Shown piece after piece: positions 9,081 to 21,400 of a DNA stretch of 64,000 nucleotides. Position numbers and translations under genes: made by a program. Origin of the DNA: Myxococcales bacterium (GTDB lineage: Bacteria; Myxococcota_A; Polyangia; Polyangiales; JAFGIB01); contig JAOUOP010000032.1 of NCBI GenBank assembly GCA_029880325.1, forward strand, positions 26,661-90,660, written 5' to 3'. Position 1 is the stretch's first letter, and each line of letters begins with the position of its first letter. A model generated the notes under the pieces. That model saw only the letters and a list, made by a program, of their open reading frames with translations. It was not told the DNA's origin and did not search any database.

Positions 9081-11177
9081 GTGCCAATTCCGATTACGTT
9101 TCACATCTACGAAGGCGGGCAGCACACCCGATCGGAGTCCTACAATCAGGACGTCATCAAGATCGGCAAGCTCGACTCGAGCCACCTGCGCATCGACGAC
9201 GAAGCGGTGTCGCGCATGCACTCGGTCATCGAGGTGTCGGGGCCGGGCGAGGTCTACATCATCGACCTGGGATCCGCGTCGGGAACAATCGTCAATGGGC
9301 AGAAGGTCAACAAGTCGAAGCTGGAAAATGGTGACCAGATCCAGTTCGGCAACACGATTGCCCAGGTCGAATTGACAGCCGCGGCGGTGGAACAGGCTCC
9401 GCAGGCACCTGTGGCGCAGCCTCCGGCCGCTGCGACCATGCAGATGGCGGTCGCGCCGGCAGCCGAGGCCTATGCTGCTCCTGCGCCGGTCCAGCCGTCG
9501 CAGCCGCCACTGCAGAATCCTTTTGCTCAGCAGCAGGCTCCGGCCGCAGGCCAGCAGCTGCCGAATCCGTTCGCGCAGCAGGCGGCGCCGGCCGTGGCGC
9601 ATGCTGCGGCGCCGGTCGCGCAGCCTGTAATGGCCGCCGGATCGGGTATGGTGGCCGAGGCCGTCGCCGACTACGGCGAGGCGGCGACCTACCAACTCGT
9701 GCCGGTCGCGCCGCCGGTTAATCCCGCCGACGTGGACTCGGCGGAGACGGCGGTCGAGGTCGTGATCATGTGGGGCGAGCTGAGCATCCTCCACGTCGAG
9801 CACCTTTCGCCGCCGCGCGGCTTCTATGTCGGCGAAGCCACTGACGCGAAGGGCAAGCCTGCGACCGACTTCCTAATCGGCAGCGAGAGCGTGGGCACCG
9901 ACCGCTTGCCGGTGACCGTGGAGTCCGGCGCCAGCGTCGCGGTGGTGATCCCGCAGGGCGCCAGCGGTGACGTTACGATCAATGACCAGCGCATCAGCTT
10001 CGCGGAGCTGGCGGCGCAGGGTCAGCTTCAGGCCTGCTCCGAGTTGGCCGGGGCCCAGCAGTATCCGCTGCCGCCTGGGGCCACCGCGCGGGTGGTGTAC
10101 CGGGGCTTCACGTTCGTGGTGAAGCCGATGAGCATGGCTCGTCGCGTCGGTATCGGCGGCTCGCCATACCTCGACTGGAAGGAATACATGTGGACCATCG
10201 CTTCGATGGCCTTCCATGTGGGGATGCTGCTGCTTTTCTACTTCCTGCCCCCACGGTCTTCGTCGCTTTCGCTGGACCTGCTCAACGCCGACTCGCGATT
10301 GGTGAAATACCTGATCGAGCCGCCGGAGACGGTCGAGGAAGAGACGCCCGAATGGCTCGACGACTCCAAGATGGACGACGAGGAGGGCGGCAAGGGTAAG
10401 CGCCACAAGGACGAAGAAGGCGCGATGGGCAAAAAGGACGAGAAGAAGACCACGAACAAGTTCGGTATCGAGGGGCCCGAGGATAATCAGGACCCCCAGA
10501 TGGCGCGTGATGAGGCCAAGGAAATGGCGGCCAACGCGGGCATCATCGGCATCCTGAAGGCGAGCGTGGGCGCCTGGAACTCGCCGACTTCGCCCTATGG
10601 CGCGGATACCGCCCTGGGCAACGACCCCATGAGCGCCTTGGGAGCCCTCATGGGTGACCAAATCGGAGGCAACTTCGGCTTCGGTGGCCTTGGTCTGCGC
10701 GGCACCGGTCGTGGTGGCGGTGGTACCGGTGAGGGCACCATCGGTCTGGGCAATATCGGCACAATCGGCCACGGTGCCGGTGGCGGAACGGGCTCCGGCT
10801 ACGGTCGTGGCGCCGGTGGTTTCCGCGGCCGCAGTGCCAAGGTGCCGCATATTCGCACGGGCAAGGCCGACGTGCGCGGTTCGCTCTCCAAGGAAGTCAT
10901 CCGGCGCATCATCCGGCGTCACATCAACGAGGTTCGCTTCTGCTATGAGCAGGAACTGAACTCGCGTCCAGATCTTCAGGGGCGCGTCTCAGTCAAGTTC
11001 ATCATCTCGCCGACAGGCGCCGTGCAGACTGCGGCGGTTGCGAACTCGACCCTCGGAAATGCCAAGGCAGAGCAGTGCATTGCCAAGTCGGTTCGGCGCT
11101 GGACCTTCCCGTCGCCCGAGGGTGGCGGCATCGTGGTCGTAACCTATCCGTTCGTGCTGCAGCAGACCGGTGGCTAG
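9081..11177 (+). CDS. FHA - transmembrane - AgmX/PglI C-terminal protein
   Basis: A 698-residue protein; GTG start at 9081, five bases after GGAGG. Residues 1-100 are an FHA domain (IKIGKLDSSHLRIDD, SRMHSVIEV, DLGSASGTIVNGQKV), which binds phosphothreonine in the cytoplasm. An Ala/Pro/Gln-rich linker and a second folded region follow. A single hydrophobic helix lies at about 370-390 (WTIASMAFHVGMLLLFYFLPP), then charged and Gly-rich linkers. Residues of about 595-698 form the TonB-like AgmX/PglI C-terminal domain (RRHINEVRFCYEQELN, VKFIISPTGAV). This architecture matches PglI (GltG/GltJ type) in Myxococcus gliding complexes: an inner-membrane protein linking cytoplasmic FHA signalling to a periplasmic domain. 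Which of the paralogues it represents cannot be decided here. Confidence 0.85.
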   Translation: MPIPITFHIYEGGQHTRSESYNQDVIKIGKLDSSHLRIDDEAVSRMHSVIEVSGPGEVYIIDLGSASGTIVNGQKVNKSKLENGDQIQFGNTIAQVELTAAAVEQAPQAPVAQPPAAATMQMAVAPAAEAYAAPAPVQPSQPPLQNPFAQQQAPAAGQQLPNPFAQQAAPAVAHAAAPVAQPVMAAGSGMVAEAVADYGEAATYQLVPVAPPVNPADVDSAETAVEVVIMWGELSILHVEHLSPPRGFYVGEATDAKGKPATDFLIGSESVGTDRLPVTVESGASVAVVIPQGASGDVTINDQRISFAELAAQGQLQACSELAGAQQYPLPPGATARVVYRGFTFVVKPMSMARRVGIGGSPYLDWKEYMWTIASMAFHVGMLLLFYFLPPRSSSLSLDLLNADSRLVKYLIEPPETVEEETPEWLDDSKMDDEEGGKGKRHKDEEGAMGKKDEKKTTNKFGIEGPEDNQDPQMARDEAKEMAANAGIIGILKASVGAWNSPTSPYGADTALGNDPMSALGALMGDQIGGNFGFGGLGLRGTGRGGGGTGEGTIGLGNIGTIGHGAGGGTGSGYGRGAGGFRGRSAKVPHIRTGKADVRGSLSKEVIRRIIRRHINEVRFCYEQELNSRPDLQGRVSVKFIISPTGAVQTAAVANSTLGNAKAEQCIAKSVRRWTFPSPEGGGIVVVTYPFVLQQTGG

Positions 11178-11199
11178 GTTGATGGCTTGTAGGTAAGCC

Positions 11200-11240
11200 A
11201 GCGAGCGGATGGTCCCGGGACCATCCGCTCGCTCAGTTTT
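11200..11240 (+). terminator. Rho-independent terminator after FHA/PglI-like gene
   Basis: A perfect palindrome with 17-base arms (11200-11216 and 11217-11233) and no separate loop, followed by CAG and TTTT at 11237-11240. It lies 23 bases beyond the stop of the FHA/PglI-like gene and fits an intrinsic terminator splitting the cluster into two transcripts. Confidence 0.7.
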
Positions 11241-11328
11241 AGGGACAACAGAAAATTTTTGCGACGACGGATTGATGGGTTCTTGTCTCGAAGCGTTGGA
11301 ACGCTCGTCGCACCGAAGGAGTTGGCTC

Positions 11329-12213
11329 ATGAATCGCTCGAAGCTACTTTCCGCGGCCCTGTTGACCGCCGCGTTCACCGTGCTTGTCGGCATGGCGGGC
11401 AACTGTTCGCGCGCGCGTGTCGAATCGATGAACAAGATGAACGAGGGCGTCGTGGCGGCGATGCAGAAGCGCTACATGGACGCCACCAAGCTCCTGGAGA
11501 GCGCAGGCGCCATCGATCCACAGAACGAGCAGGTGTTTTGGAACCTTGCCATCGTTCACATGGAGATGCGTAAGTACGAACGCGCCCGCGATGACCTGCA
11601 GAAGGCCATCGCGATCAACCCGAACGCTGGCGGCTTTCATGAGAAGTTGGGCACGGTGTTGATCGAGCTGGAGGACTGGAAGGCGGCCAAGGGAGCCTTT
11701 GAGAAGGCGATCGAGCTCGAGCCGGGGCTCTTCAAGGCCTATTACAAGCTCGCCCAGGTCGATGAGGAGCTGGACGATCAGCAGAGCGCCCTCAAGCACT
11801 ACTCGCAGGCGGTCGAGAAGGGGCCGCGCTTCCTGGAGGCCTACAGTGCGCTGGGCCGGCTCTACGCGGACCTGGGTTACCTGGAGCAATCCGTTCAGGT
11901 ACTGAACGAAGCACTGAAGGTTGCGCTTCCCGGTACGGAGGAAGAAGCCAACGTGCACCACCTGCTCGGTACGGTCTATCAGCAGCAGAAGAAGTACGAC
12001 GACGCGGTGCGGGAGTTCAGGGCTGCTCTCGGCGTTGTGCCAGGCATGCGGGACGCCCTGTTTTCGCTGGGTTGGACCTACCACCTGCAAGGCAATAACG
12101 ATGAGGCCAAGCGCTTCTTGAAGAAGTTTGTCGATGTGGCCGGCGCCGAAGCTCCGGCCCACTACCTGAAGGCCGCGCGGGACAAGCTCGCCGAGATGGC
12201 CGAGGGCTTCTGA
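11329..12213 (+). CDS. Exported TPR protein of Glt-like cluster
   Basis: A 294-residue protein. ATG 11329 has AAGGAG seven bases upstream. The N-terminus is a signal sequence (MNRSKLLSAALLTAAFTVLV followed by GMAGNCSR); the Cys at 26 makes lipidation conceivable but the lipobox (AGNC) is poor. The rest is made of about six consecutive canonical 34-residue TPR units (for example NEQVFWNLAIVHMEMRKYER, GGFHEKLGTVLIELEDWKAA, ANVHHLLGTVYQQQKKYDDA). It probably acts in the periplasm as a protein-interaction scaffold. It follows the terminator at 11200-11240 and precedes the giant TPR gene, so it may be transcribed separately. The TPR assignment is firm; the specific role is inferred from context. 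Confidence 0.8.
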   Translation: MNRSKLLSAALLTAAFTVLVGMAGNCSRARVESMNKMNEGVVAAMQKRYMDATKLLESAGAIDPQNEQVFWNLAIVHMEMRKYERARDDLQKAIAINPNAGGFHEKLGTVLIELEDWKAAKGAFEKAIELEPGLFKAYYKLAQVDEELDDQQSALKHYSQAVEKGPRFLEAYSALGRLYADLGYLEQSVQVLNEALKVALPGTEEEANVHHLLGTVYQQQKKYDDAVREFRAALGVVPGMRDALFSLGWTYHLQGNNDEAKRFLKKFVDVAGAEAPAHYLKAARDKLAEMAEGF

Positions 12214-12280
12214 GCCTCCGGGCGCGGGCCACTGCAGACGGGACCGCTGCCCGCTGGGGTAGGGGCGGGCGACTCTTTGG

Positions 12281-12347
12281 TGCGCCGGGCGCGGATTCCG
12301 CGTCCGGCGCAGCGTCGTTATGGGGTACCCTTGGGCCCAAGGGTGCC
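12281..12347 (+). other. Two consecutive hairpins before giant TPR gene
   Basis: Hairpin one, 12281-12311, has about 15-base GC-rich arms with one mismatch. Hairpin two, 12324-12347, is a 12+12 palindrome with one G-U pair. Neither is followed by a T-run. They lie in the 245-bp gap between the stop at 12213 and the start at 12459, upstream of a candidate promoter, and could end the preceding transcript or protect its 3' end. Confidence 0.45.
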
Positions 12348-12377
12348 ACCGCGCCCATGACCCGGCATCTGGGGTCT

Positions 12378-12405
12378 TTGGTTACCCCGCACGAGATGTT
12401 GTAAT
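12378..12405 (+). promoter_or_regulatory. Candidate promoter for giant TPR gene
   Basis: TTGGTT (12378-12383) and TGTAAT (12400-12405) with a 16-bp spacer, 53 bases before the GTG start. The -10 is a 5/6 match; the -35 matches only in TTG. Its position downstream of two hairpins supports separate initiation. Confidence 0.35.
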
Positions 12406-12458
12406 TTCGCCGGAATAGGGATTTCGCCCACATTCGAAATGTGTTCGAGGAGGCTTTG

Positions 12459-15400
12459 GTGTCGGAAAACGACAGTCCTGTTACCAGTGAGTCCGACAAG
12501 GGTTCCGCCGTGGCGGCGATGGCTACCGGAGACAGCGTTGGGGATTTCGCTGAGACCGACGGGCCCCGGGAGCTGACCGACGAGGAGTTGGCCAAACTCG
12601 CCGAGTTGGATGAGGCGCTCGAGAAGTTTCTCGGACAGAAGCGCTGGTCGGACGTGATCAAGACCACGATCGCGAAGGCCGAGTTGGTTCAGCATCCCGG
12701 GATCAAGGCGGAACTCTTTTCGGAGGCCGGCCGGCTCTATGTGGAGCGCTCGTCGAACCAGGCCGAGGCCATCAAGTGCTTCCGCCATGTGCTCGAGTTC
12801 GATCCGGAAAACCTGGAGGCGATCGAACGCCTGAAGGAAATGTACGAGAAGCGTCGCGACTGGGAGCGCATGGTCGAGGTGTTGCGCATGGAATGCGCTC
12901 TGCTCGAGCCGGTCGACCAGCCCATGCGCCGTGTCGAGATCGCCCAACTTGCAACAGAGCGGCTGCGCAAGCCCGCGATTTGCATCGATCTATGGCAGGA
13001 CGTGCTGCAGATCGACGAGGCGAACCCGGAGGCCATCTCGGCCCTCGCCAATCTCTACGAGCGTGCTCGCGAATGGGAGCCGCTTGCCGACGTGCTCGAG
13101 AAGAAGAGCGAGCAAACGAGCGACCCCGCCGAGCTGGTGCAGTTGCTGCAAAAGCTCGGCATGATCTACGCCGACAAGCTCAACAACGACCAGGGGGCCA
13201 TCGACGCGTTTCGGCGCCTGCTAGAGCACGAGCCCGGAGATCGCCGGGCACAGGAGCAACTCAAGAAGCGCTACGTGACGGCGAGGGCCTGGGACGAACT
13301 CGAGGAGTTCTACGGGGCCACGGAGAAGTGGGATGAGTTGATCCGCACCCTGGAGCGTGCCGCCGACGACAAGAACGCTGAACTCGACGAGCGCATCACG
13401 CTTCACTTTCGCGTTGCCCGGCTGTGGCAGGACAAGCAGGAAAAGCCCGACAGGGCGGCCCGCGCCTATGAAAAGGTGCTGGGGTTGGACGGCTCGAATC
13501 TGGAAGCGGCAGAGGCGTTGGCGCCGATCTACGAGCAAGCGGGCGACGCGAAGAAACTCGCAGGCGCCCACGAGATTCGGCTGGAGCATCTGGAGGATCC
13601 CTACGAGCGCGTCGAACTCTTGCGCCAGACCGGCTTGCTGTACGAGGAGCGCCTGCGCGATCCGCAAACGGCTTTCGAGCGCTTCATCGAGGCCTTCACG
13701 ACCGACCCATCGCAGCCGGAGTTGCGCGAGGACCTGGGTAGGTTGGCCGCCAAGGTCAAGGACTGGGACCGCGTCTTCGCGGCCTATGCGACGGCGATCG
13801 AGAATGCCGGTCATCCGGATGATGCCAATGACCTTCGTTTGCACTATGGCCGGGTCCTGCGCGACGCCGACCGCATCGAGGACGCGATCGCCCAGTTTCG
13901 AGCCGTCAGTGATGCGCGGGCCGATGATCGGGTCGCGATCGAGGCTCTCGACGAACTCTATCGGCGCACGGAGAACTACTCGGAGCTGCTCCACGTTTTG
14001 CAGCGCCGGGCTGAACTCGAGAGCGAGCCGGATGCACGGCGAGGCCTCGCCTATGATGTCGCGCGCCTGTATCAGGATCAGCTGGGTCAGGCCGAACAGG
14101 CGATCGAGGCCTACCGCAACATCTGCATCGAGTTCGGGGACGGCGAGACCGAAGCCTATCGAGCTCTCGAAGGGCTCTATGAAGGGCAGGAGCGCTGGGA
14201 GGACTTGGCCCAGAGCCTGGAGCATCGCATCGACCTCGGGCCCGAGAGCGATGAGGAGCTGGCCTCCCTGAAGTTCCGCCTGGGGAAGGTGATCCTCGAG
14301 CACGTCGGGGATTCGATTCGGGCGCTCGATCTTTTCCGCGAAGTCCTGATGATCGTCGCCGAGCACGAAGGCGCCGTGCTCGCACTCGAGACGCTGCTGC
14401 CCGATCCGGAACTCGGGTCCCAGGCCGTCGAGGTGCTCGAGCCCGTTTACGAGGCGGCCGGTGACTGGGGCAAGTTGATCCACGCCCTCGACGTCTCCCT
14501 GGCCTCGGTGCACGGCGCGACCGAGCGCATCGACGTCATCACCAAGATCGGCGAACTCTACGCCGAGCGGGCGGGTGACCAGGCCAACGCCTTTGAGGTC
14601 TACTGCAGGGCCCTGAGTGAAGCGCCCGACAACCCGGGAATCGGAGCGCGCCTCGCCGACCTGGCGCGGGCGCAGAACCGGCTGCCGGAGATGGTGGCGT
14701 TGCTTTCGGAGCTGGCTGCTGCCGCGGCCGACCCCGTGCTCGGCCGCGAGCTTTGGGTGCGTGCGGCACAGATCAAGGACAACGAGCTGCAGGATGTCGA
14801 GGGTTCCGTCGCGGCCTACATGCAGGCTCTGGAACTGGATGACACCGACCTCGAGGTGCTGGAGGCGTTGGAATCGCTGTATCGGCGCACCGAGCGTTGG
14901 GCCGATCTGCTCGGCGTGTTGCGGCGCCGTGTTCGGGCCATTTCCGACCCGGCAGAGCAAGAGAGTCTTTTGCTGCAGATGGCCTTCATTCACGATGAAA
15001 TGCTGCAGCAGCCTGAGCAGGCGATCGCAATTCACCTTGAGATTTTCGAGCTGGATCCCGGCAGCACCTCGGCGCTGGCCGCACTCGACGGTCTGTACGA
15101 GCGGCAGCAGATGTGGTCCGAGCTTGCGGAGAACGTCAATCGGCAGCTATCGCTGGCGGAAGACGAAGCCACTCGGCTGCAGCTGATGCTGCGGATGGGC
15201 GACATTCGCGAGGCGCGGATGGGGGCCGTCGACGAGGCCATCTCCATTTACCAGGAGGTGCTAGACCGCGATCCGGCGTGCGAGCCGGCGATTGCTGCCC
15301 TGGAGCGCCTGCTCGAGCGACCGGAGCAGCAGGCGCGCATCGCGGAAATCCTGGAGCCCCTGTACCGAGACGCTGGGGATATCCAGAAGTTGATCGGGGT

Positions 15401-18400
15401 GCATGAGATCCAGGTGTCGCTGGCCGAAGAGGCCGACCAGCGGGTCGACTTGCTGTGCCAGATCGCCGAGCTGTACGAGCTGCAGCTCGACGACCTGGAG
15501 CGGGCTTTCAGTTGCTACGCGAGGGCGCTGGCCGAAGAGCCGGGCAATATCAATACGCAGGATCAGCTCGAGCGCATCACCGCCACCAACGGTGCCTATC
15601 AGGCCCTGGCTGAGACCTTCGAGGCTCGCGTGCAGGGGCTCGAGGATCCGGGGTTGGCTGTCGCACTGCTGATGAAGGCGGCGGAGTTGCGCGAGACCCA
15701 GATCGGCGATGCCGACACTGCGATCGCCCATTACACCAAGGTGCTGCAGCTGCAGGAGGAAAACCTGGAGGCTGCCACGGCGTTGGAGCGCCTGTACCAC
15801 GGGGCCGGGCGCTACGAGGAACTCGCGGCGATCTATCGCAAGAAGGCCGCGATGCTCGACGTGCCGGACGAGCAGAAGCAGTACTACTTCCAGGCCGGTC
15901 AGATCTACGAAGAGATCCTGGAGCGGCCGGGGGACGCGGTTGCGGTCTTCCAGGCCGTGCTCGAGGTAGAACCAGACGACCTCGAGGCGCTCGACAAACT
16001 GATCGGACTTTTCCTGAAGCTCGGCCGTTGGGAAGAGTTGCTGCAGGCCTACTCCCACAAGGCCGACATCGTCGACGATCCGGATCAGAAGAAGGCGCTG
16101 CTGGCGGAGGTCGGAGCGGTCTACGAACGCGAACTGCAGCAAACCGAAAAGGCGATCGAGACCTACCAGCGCATTCTCGAGATCGATCCGGAGGACTTCA
16201 CGGCGGTCGGACGCTTGGATGTCCTCTATTACAGCAGCGAAAATTGGGAGGAGCTGCTGTCGATCCTGGAGCGGGAGGCCGACCTGGCGCCCGATCCGAC
16301 CGATGCGGTCGCCTTCCGGTACCGCATCGGTGAGCTTTTCGAGCTGCGCCTCGATGACGCTTTCCGCGCGGTCGAAGTCTATCGAGACGTGCTCGAGATC
16401 ATGCCCGATCACGAAGCGACCCAGCAGGCGCTGGAGCGCATGATCGCTGCGAATAAGGAGTCGGCCGAGGCGGCGCGGGTGCTCGAGCCGATCTATCGGT
16501 CGGCAGCCGAGTCCGCGAAGCTGGTCAACGTTCTCGAAGTGCTGGTCGCTCAGCAGGAGGACCCGGTCGAGACGGTCGAACTGCTGCATCAAATCGCCGA
16601 GTTGCACGAGGTTCACCTCGATCAGCCGCGCCAGGCGTTTGATGCCTATGCCCGGGCGCTGCCCCACGATAACGAGAACGATAAAACGCTGGCGGCGCTC
16701 GAGGTTCACGGCGATCAGCTCGGCCTGTGGCCGGAGGTGGTTGGGCTCTACGACACCGAAATCGCCAAGCTCAGCGAAGAGTCGCCCGAGATGGCGGTCG
16801 ATCTGGCCCTGCGGCTGGCGCGCCTGTGCGAGGTACAGGTCGGCGATGTGGAAGCGGCCATCGCCCGTTACCGCATTGTGTACCAGGCCGATCCGACGCA
16901 CGTCGGCGCGCTTGAAGCGCTCGACCGCCTCTACGAAGCGACCGAGCGCTGGCCCGAGCTTGCCGATGTCCTGGCCAGGGAAGCCGAGATTGCGCCGAGT
17001 CCGGACGATGCCTTGGATTTGCAGTACCGGCTCGGCTTCGTGAACCAGACGCGGCTCGGCAATGTCGAGGCCGCCATCGAGCAATATCGCGAGATCGTCA
17101 ATGCGGCGCCGGAGCACGAGCACGCACTGACGGCGCTCGAGGGGCTCTTCTACCAGGGCATTGCGGTGCGCCAAATCGGGGAGATCCTCGATCCGCTCTA
17201 CCGGATGCAAGACGCCTGGGACAAGCTCGTCGGCGTCCAGCAGGTTCTGCTGCAGAACGTCGAGGACCCGGAGGATCGCGTTCAGGCGATGCACCGGATT
17301 TCGGAGACCGCCGAACAGCGCAGCGGCAACTTCGAACTCGCGTTCGCGTGGATGCAGCGGGCGCTGCTGGAAGACCCCTGCCATGATCACTCCAGTGGCG
17401 AGGTCGAACGTCTGGCGGCAGTCACCGATGGTTGGCCGGTGCTGGCCGGTACCTACGCGCAGGTGCTGGAAGCGGACCATGCGCCCGAGCTCAAGCTCGA
17501 GGTGGCCAAGCGCCAGGCGCGGCTCTACGAAGAGGAGTTGGCAGACGTCGCGCGGGCCGAGGAGGCCTATCGCTTTGCCCTCGGACTGCAGCAGGTCGAC
17601 GACGACGTTCTGGCCGCCCTCGACCGTATCTACACCGATCACGGCGCCGGCCCGGCGCTTGCCGAGGTGCTGCGCAAGCGCGTCGCGATCGCGGAAGACA
17701 GCTTCGACAAGATCGAGCTGATGCACCGCCTGGGTAACGTGCTCTACAACGATGTGGGGCGCACGGACGAGGCCATCGAGGTCTTCCGCGCCGTCCTTGC
17801 AGAAGAGCCGGAGCACGAGGAGACGATTCACGCCCTACAGAACGTCTACACCATCACCCAGGACTGGGCGAAGCTCTTCGAGGTCTACGAGAAGGAACTC
17901 GATGTGGTGATGGGCGACGCCAACCAGGCCGAGATCCTCGGCCGGATGGCGGTGTTGGCCTGGACCAAGCTCGACAACCTCGATGGCGCGGTCGACCTGC
18001 TCAAGCGGGTGCTCGATTTGCTCGGTGAGGATCCCGAGGCGCTCAACGCACTCGGTAATATCTACGCGATTCAGGAGAACTGGGCGGATTTGGTCGACGT
18101 GCTCGAGCGTGAGGTGTCGGTTAGCAATGACGACCAAATGCGGCTGCGCCTCTACAGCGACCTTGGCCGTATTTGGTACGAAAAGCTGCAGCGCGATCGC
18201 AACGCATTGGAGAGTTGGGAACGCACGCTCGATATCGATCCCGGCTACACGAACGCTCTGTTTGCGATGGCGGACATTCACCGCGCCAACGAGTCGTACG
18301 AGGACCTCGTAGACACGCTGCGGCGAGTCATCGATGTCGGTGCGGCAACCCTCGAAGATGCCGCCATCGAGAACGTCTATATGCAGCTGGGTTCGATCTA

Positions 18401-21400
18401 CGAGACCCAGTTGGAGCGAACGATGGAGGCGGTCGATGCCTTTGGTCAGGCGCTCGAACTCAATCCTCGCAATTTCGCAGCGATGGACGCGCTGGAGCGC
18501 ATTCACACGGCCGAGGAGCAGTGGGAGGACTGCATCGCGGTCAAGGGGCGCCGCGCCGACGCGCTGGAAGATTCGCGGGAGCAGATCCGGGTCCTGACGG
18601 AAATGGCGGAGATGTGGGTCGAGCGCGCCGAGGATCCGGACCGGGCGGTCGAGCCCTACACGCGCATCCTGGCCATCGACGGCCTCAACGACGAAGCCTT
18701 TGGCAAGCTGGAGCAAATCTACCGGGAGCGTGAGCGCTTCGAGGAGCAGATCGAACTCTACGTTGGGCGCGTCGAGTCCACCGAGGATGCCGACGAGCGC
18801 GTGGACCTGCTGCGCCGGGTGGCATCCGTCAACGAGCGCGACCTCGATGACAAGAATCAGGCTTTTGAGGCTCTGCTGCTCGCGTGGACACAGGACTTCA
18901 CCAACGAGGAAACCGCTCGCGAGCTGGAGCGCATCACGGGCTTGACCCAGCGTTGGAACGATCTGTTGACCACGGCCAACCAGAGCCTGCAGGAGGTGGC
19001 CGCCGACGATAGCGAGACGCGCCATGCCATCTGTCTGAAGTGTGCCAAGTGGTACACGCGGGAAGGGCATGCCGATTACGCGATTCCCTACCTACAGCAG
19101 GTCCTGGCCGTTGATCCGCTGAACGTTCCGGCCATGCGGCAGATGGCAGACCTCTATCGTCAGACCAAGCAGTGGCAGGTCTACGGGCAGGTGCTCAGTC
19201 GGCTTACGGAAATGACCGAGGTGCCCATCGAGCGTGCCGAGGTCTACGTCCTCATCGGAGCCCTGCAGGAAGAGCAGTTTGCGGCACTCGATGAAGCCAT
19301 CTCCTACTATCGCAAGGCCCTCGATGCGCTACCGGGGCATCTCGATGCGCTCAAGGCGCTCGAGCGCATCTTCCGGGAGCGCGGTCAGTGGCCCGAGCTG
19401 ATCGACATTCTGAAAAGGAAGGTCGCGGCGATCGAGGAGCCGGACGAGAAGCTGGCCGCGCAGCTGGTACTCGCCGAGGCCTACGAGGAAAAACTCGGCG
19501 ACCACGGGAAAGCCATCGGCGAGTTCAAGGCGGTCGTCGAGGAGGATTCGAGCAATCTCCCGGCACTCAAGGGGCTCGAGCGCCTGTACGCCCATGGTGA
19601 ACAGTGGCAGGACTTGATGCAGGTGCTCGAGCGCCAGTTGGAGCTGGTGACGACCGAGCGCGATCAGGTCGACTTGTTGATGCGCATCGGCGCCATGTGG
19701 GAGGAAGAGTTCCTCAAGCATGACAAGGCGGCGGAGCGACTCGAGCAGGTGATCGGGCTCGACCCCACCTATGTGGATGCCCTGCAGGGGCTCGAGCGTC
19801 TGTATCGGCATACGCGGCGCTGGAACGAGCTGATCGACACCTACGAGCGCCATGTCGAAGTGGCCTCGGATCGTGCGCAGAAGATGGAACTCTTCGAGCG
19901 CATGGGCGAGGTCTACCGGGACGAGCTGAAGGACTCCGACCGCGCCATCGAGGCGTTTATCTCGGTTACGTCCATCGACGACGATCATCGCGGGGCGCTC
20001 GATGCGCTCGCTCGGCTCTACGAGCAGCGAGGCGAGCAGAGCATGGCGCTCGACGCGATGGAGAAGTTGACCAGGCTCGAGGAAGACGAGGACAGGCGCG
20101 TCGAACTCTTCTACCGGATGGGTCGGCTTTACGACGCCGAACTCGGTGACCGGGTGGCCGCCGTGGAGAGCTTCGAAAAGGCGATCGACATCGACCCGGC
20201 CCACCTCCCGTCACTGCTGGCGATGCGGGACATTCACGTCGACGAGGCCGACTGGCACGCAGCCGCGCGCGTTCTCGAACAGGCGTCGGAAGTTGAGCAG
20301 CCGGCGCGCAAGGCGGCGGAGCTGCGCGTCGATCTCGGCGTGATCTACGACGAGCAGCTGAGCGAGCACGAGCGCGCAATCGAGGTTTTCGAGGATGCGA
20401 TCAAACTCGACCCCGATAGCGCGGGCGCGGCCAAGCCGCTGGTCAAGGAATACGTCGATGCCGAGCGCTTTGCCGATGCCGAGCCGCTGCTCAAGATGCT
20501 CGTCTACAGTGGTGACCTGAAAGAGGACGTCGAGCGCCAACGCTATTGGTACACCTACGGTCAAGTCACTTCGAAGCTCGACGACGTCGATGCGTCGATC
20601 AAGGCTTACTCCGAAGCATTCTCGCTCGACAGCCAGGACTTGCCGGCGTTGATGGGGCTGGCCGCTGCCTACTTCAAGAAGAAGGACTGGGACAACGCGC
20701 ACAAGTACTACCAGATGCTGCTGGTGCACCATCGGGATGAGCTTGGCGCCGAGGAGGTCACCGACACCCTCTACCACCTCGGCTTGATCAAGCAGGAACA
20801 GGGCGAACTCCGCAAGGCGTTCAATATGTTCGACAAGGCGCTCGAAGAGGACAGCGCCCACCGCCCGACGCTCGAGGCCCTGATCGCGCTCAACACGCGT
20901 GAGAAGGACTGGGAGCAGGTCGTCCACTTCAAGAAGCGGCTTGTCGAGTGCAGTCACGAGGAGTCCGAACTCTTCGAACTCTACGAGCAGATCGGTGACC
21001 ACTGGCAGAAGGAGCTGAAGAATCCGGCGATGGCAATCGAGGCCTTCGTCGAGGGTCTGGCCCTTCAGCCGCAAAATCACGTGATGCTGCACAAGCTGCT
21101 GCAGCTCTACAGCCAGACTTCGCAGTGGGAGCACTCCATCGAGATCATCGACCGCATCAGCGATCTCGAAGAGCGCCCCGAAGCCAAAGCCAAGTACGCC
21201 AACACGGTCGGCGTCATCTTGCGCGATGAAATGAAGGATCCAGAGGCGGCCCTCGAACGCTTCGGGCAGGCGCTGGACCTCAATCCAGGTGGCCAGCTGA
21301 AGGCCTTTGAGGCGATCAACAAGATCCTCACGCAGAAGAAGGACTGGAAGCAGCTCGAGCGCGCCTTCCGCAAGATGCTGCACAGGCTTGCCGGCAAGGG

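Noticed and set aside
15261..17831. Long minus-strand open frame opposite the giant TPR gene
   Set aside because: Repetitive mirror of the TPR codons with no recognisable domain or ribosome-binding site. The same applies to 13221-15035 and 20211-22301.
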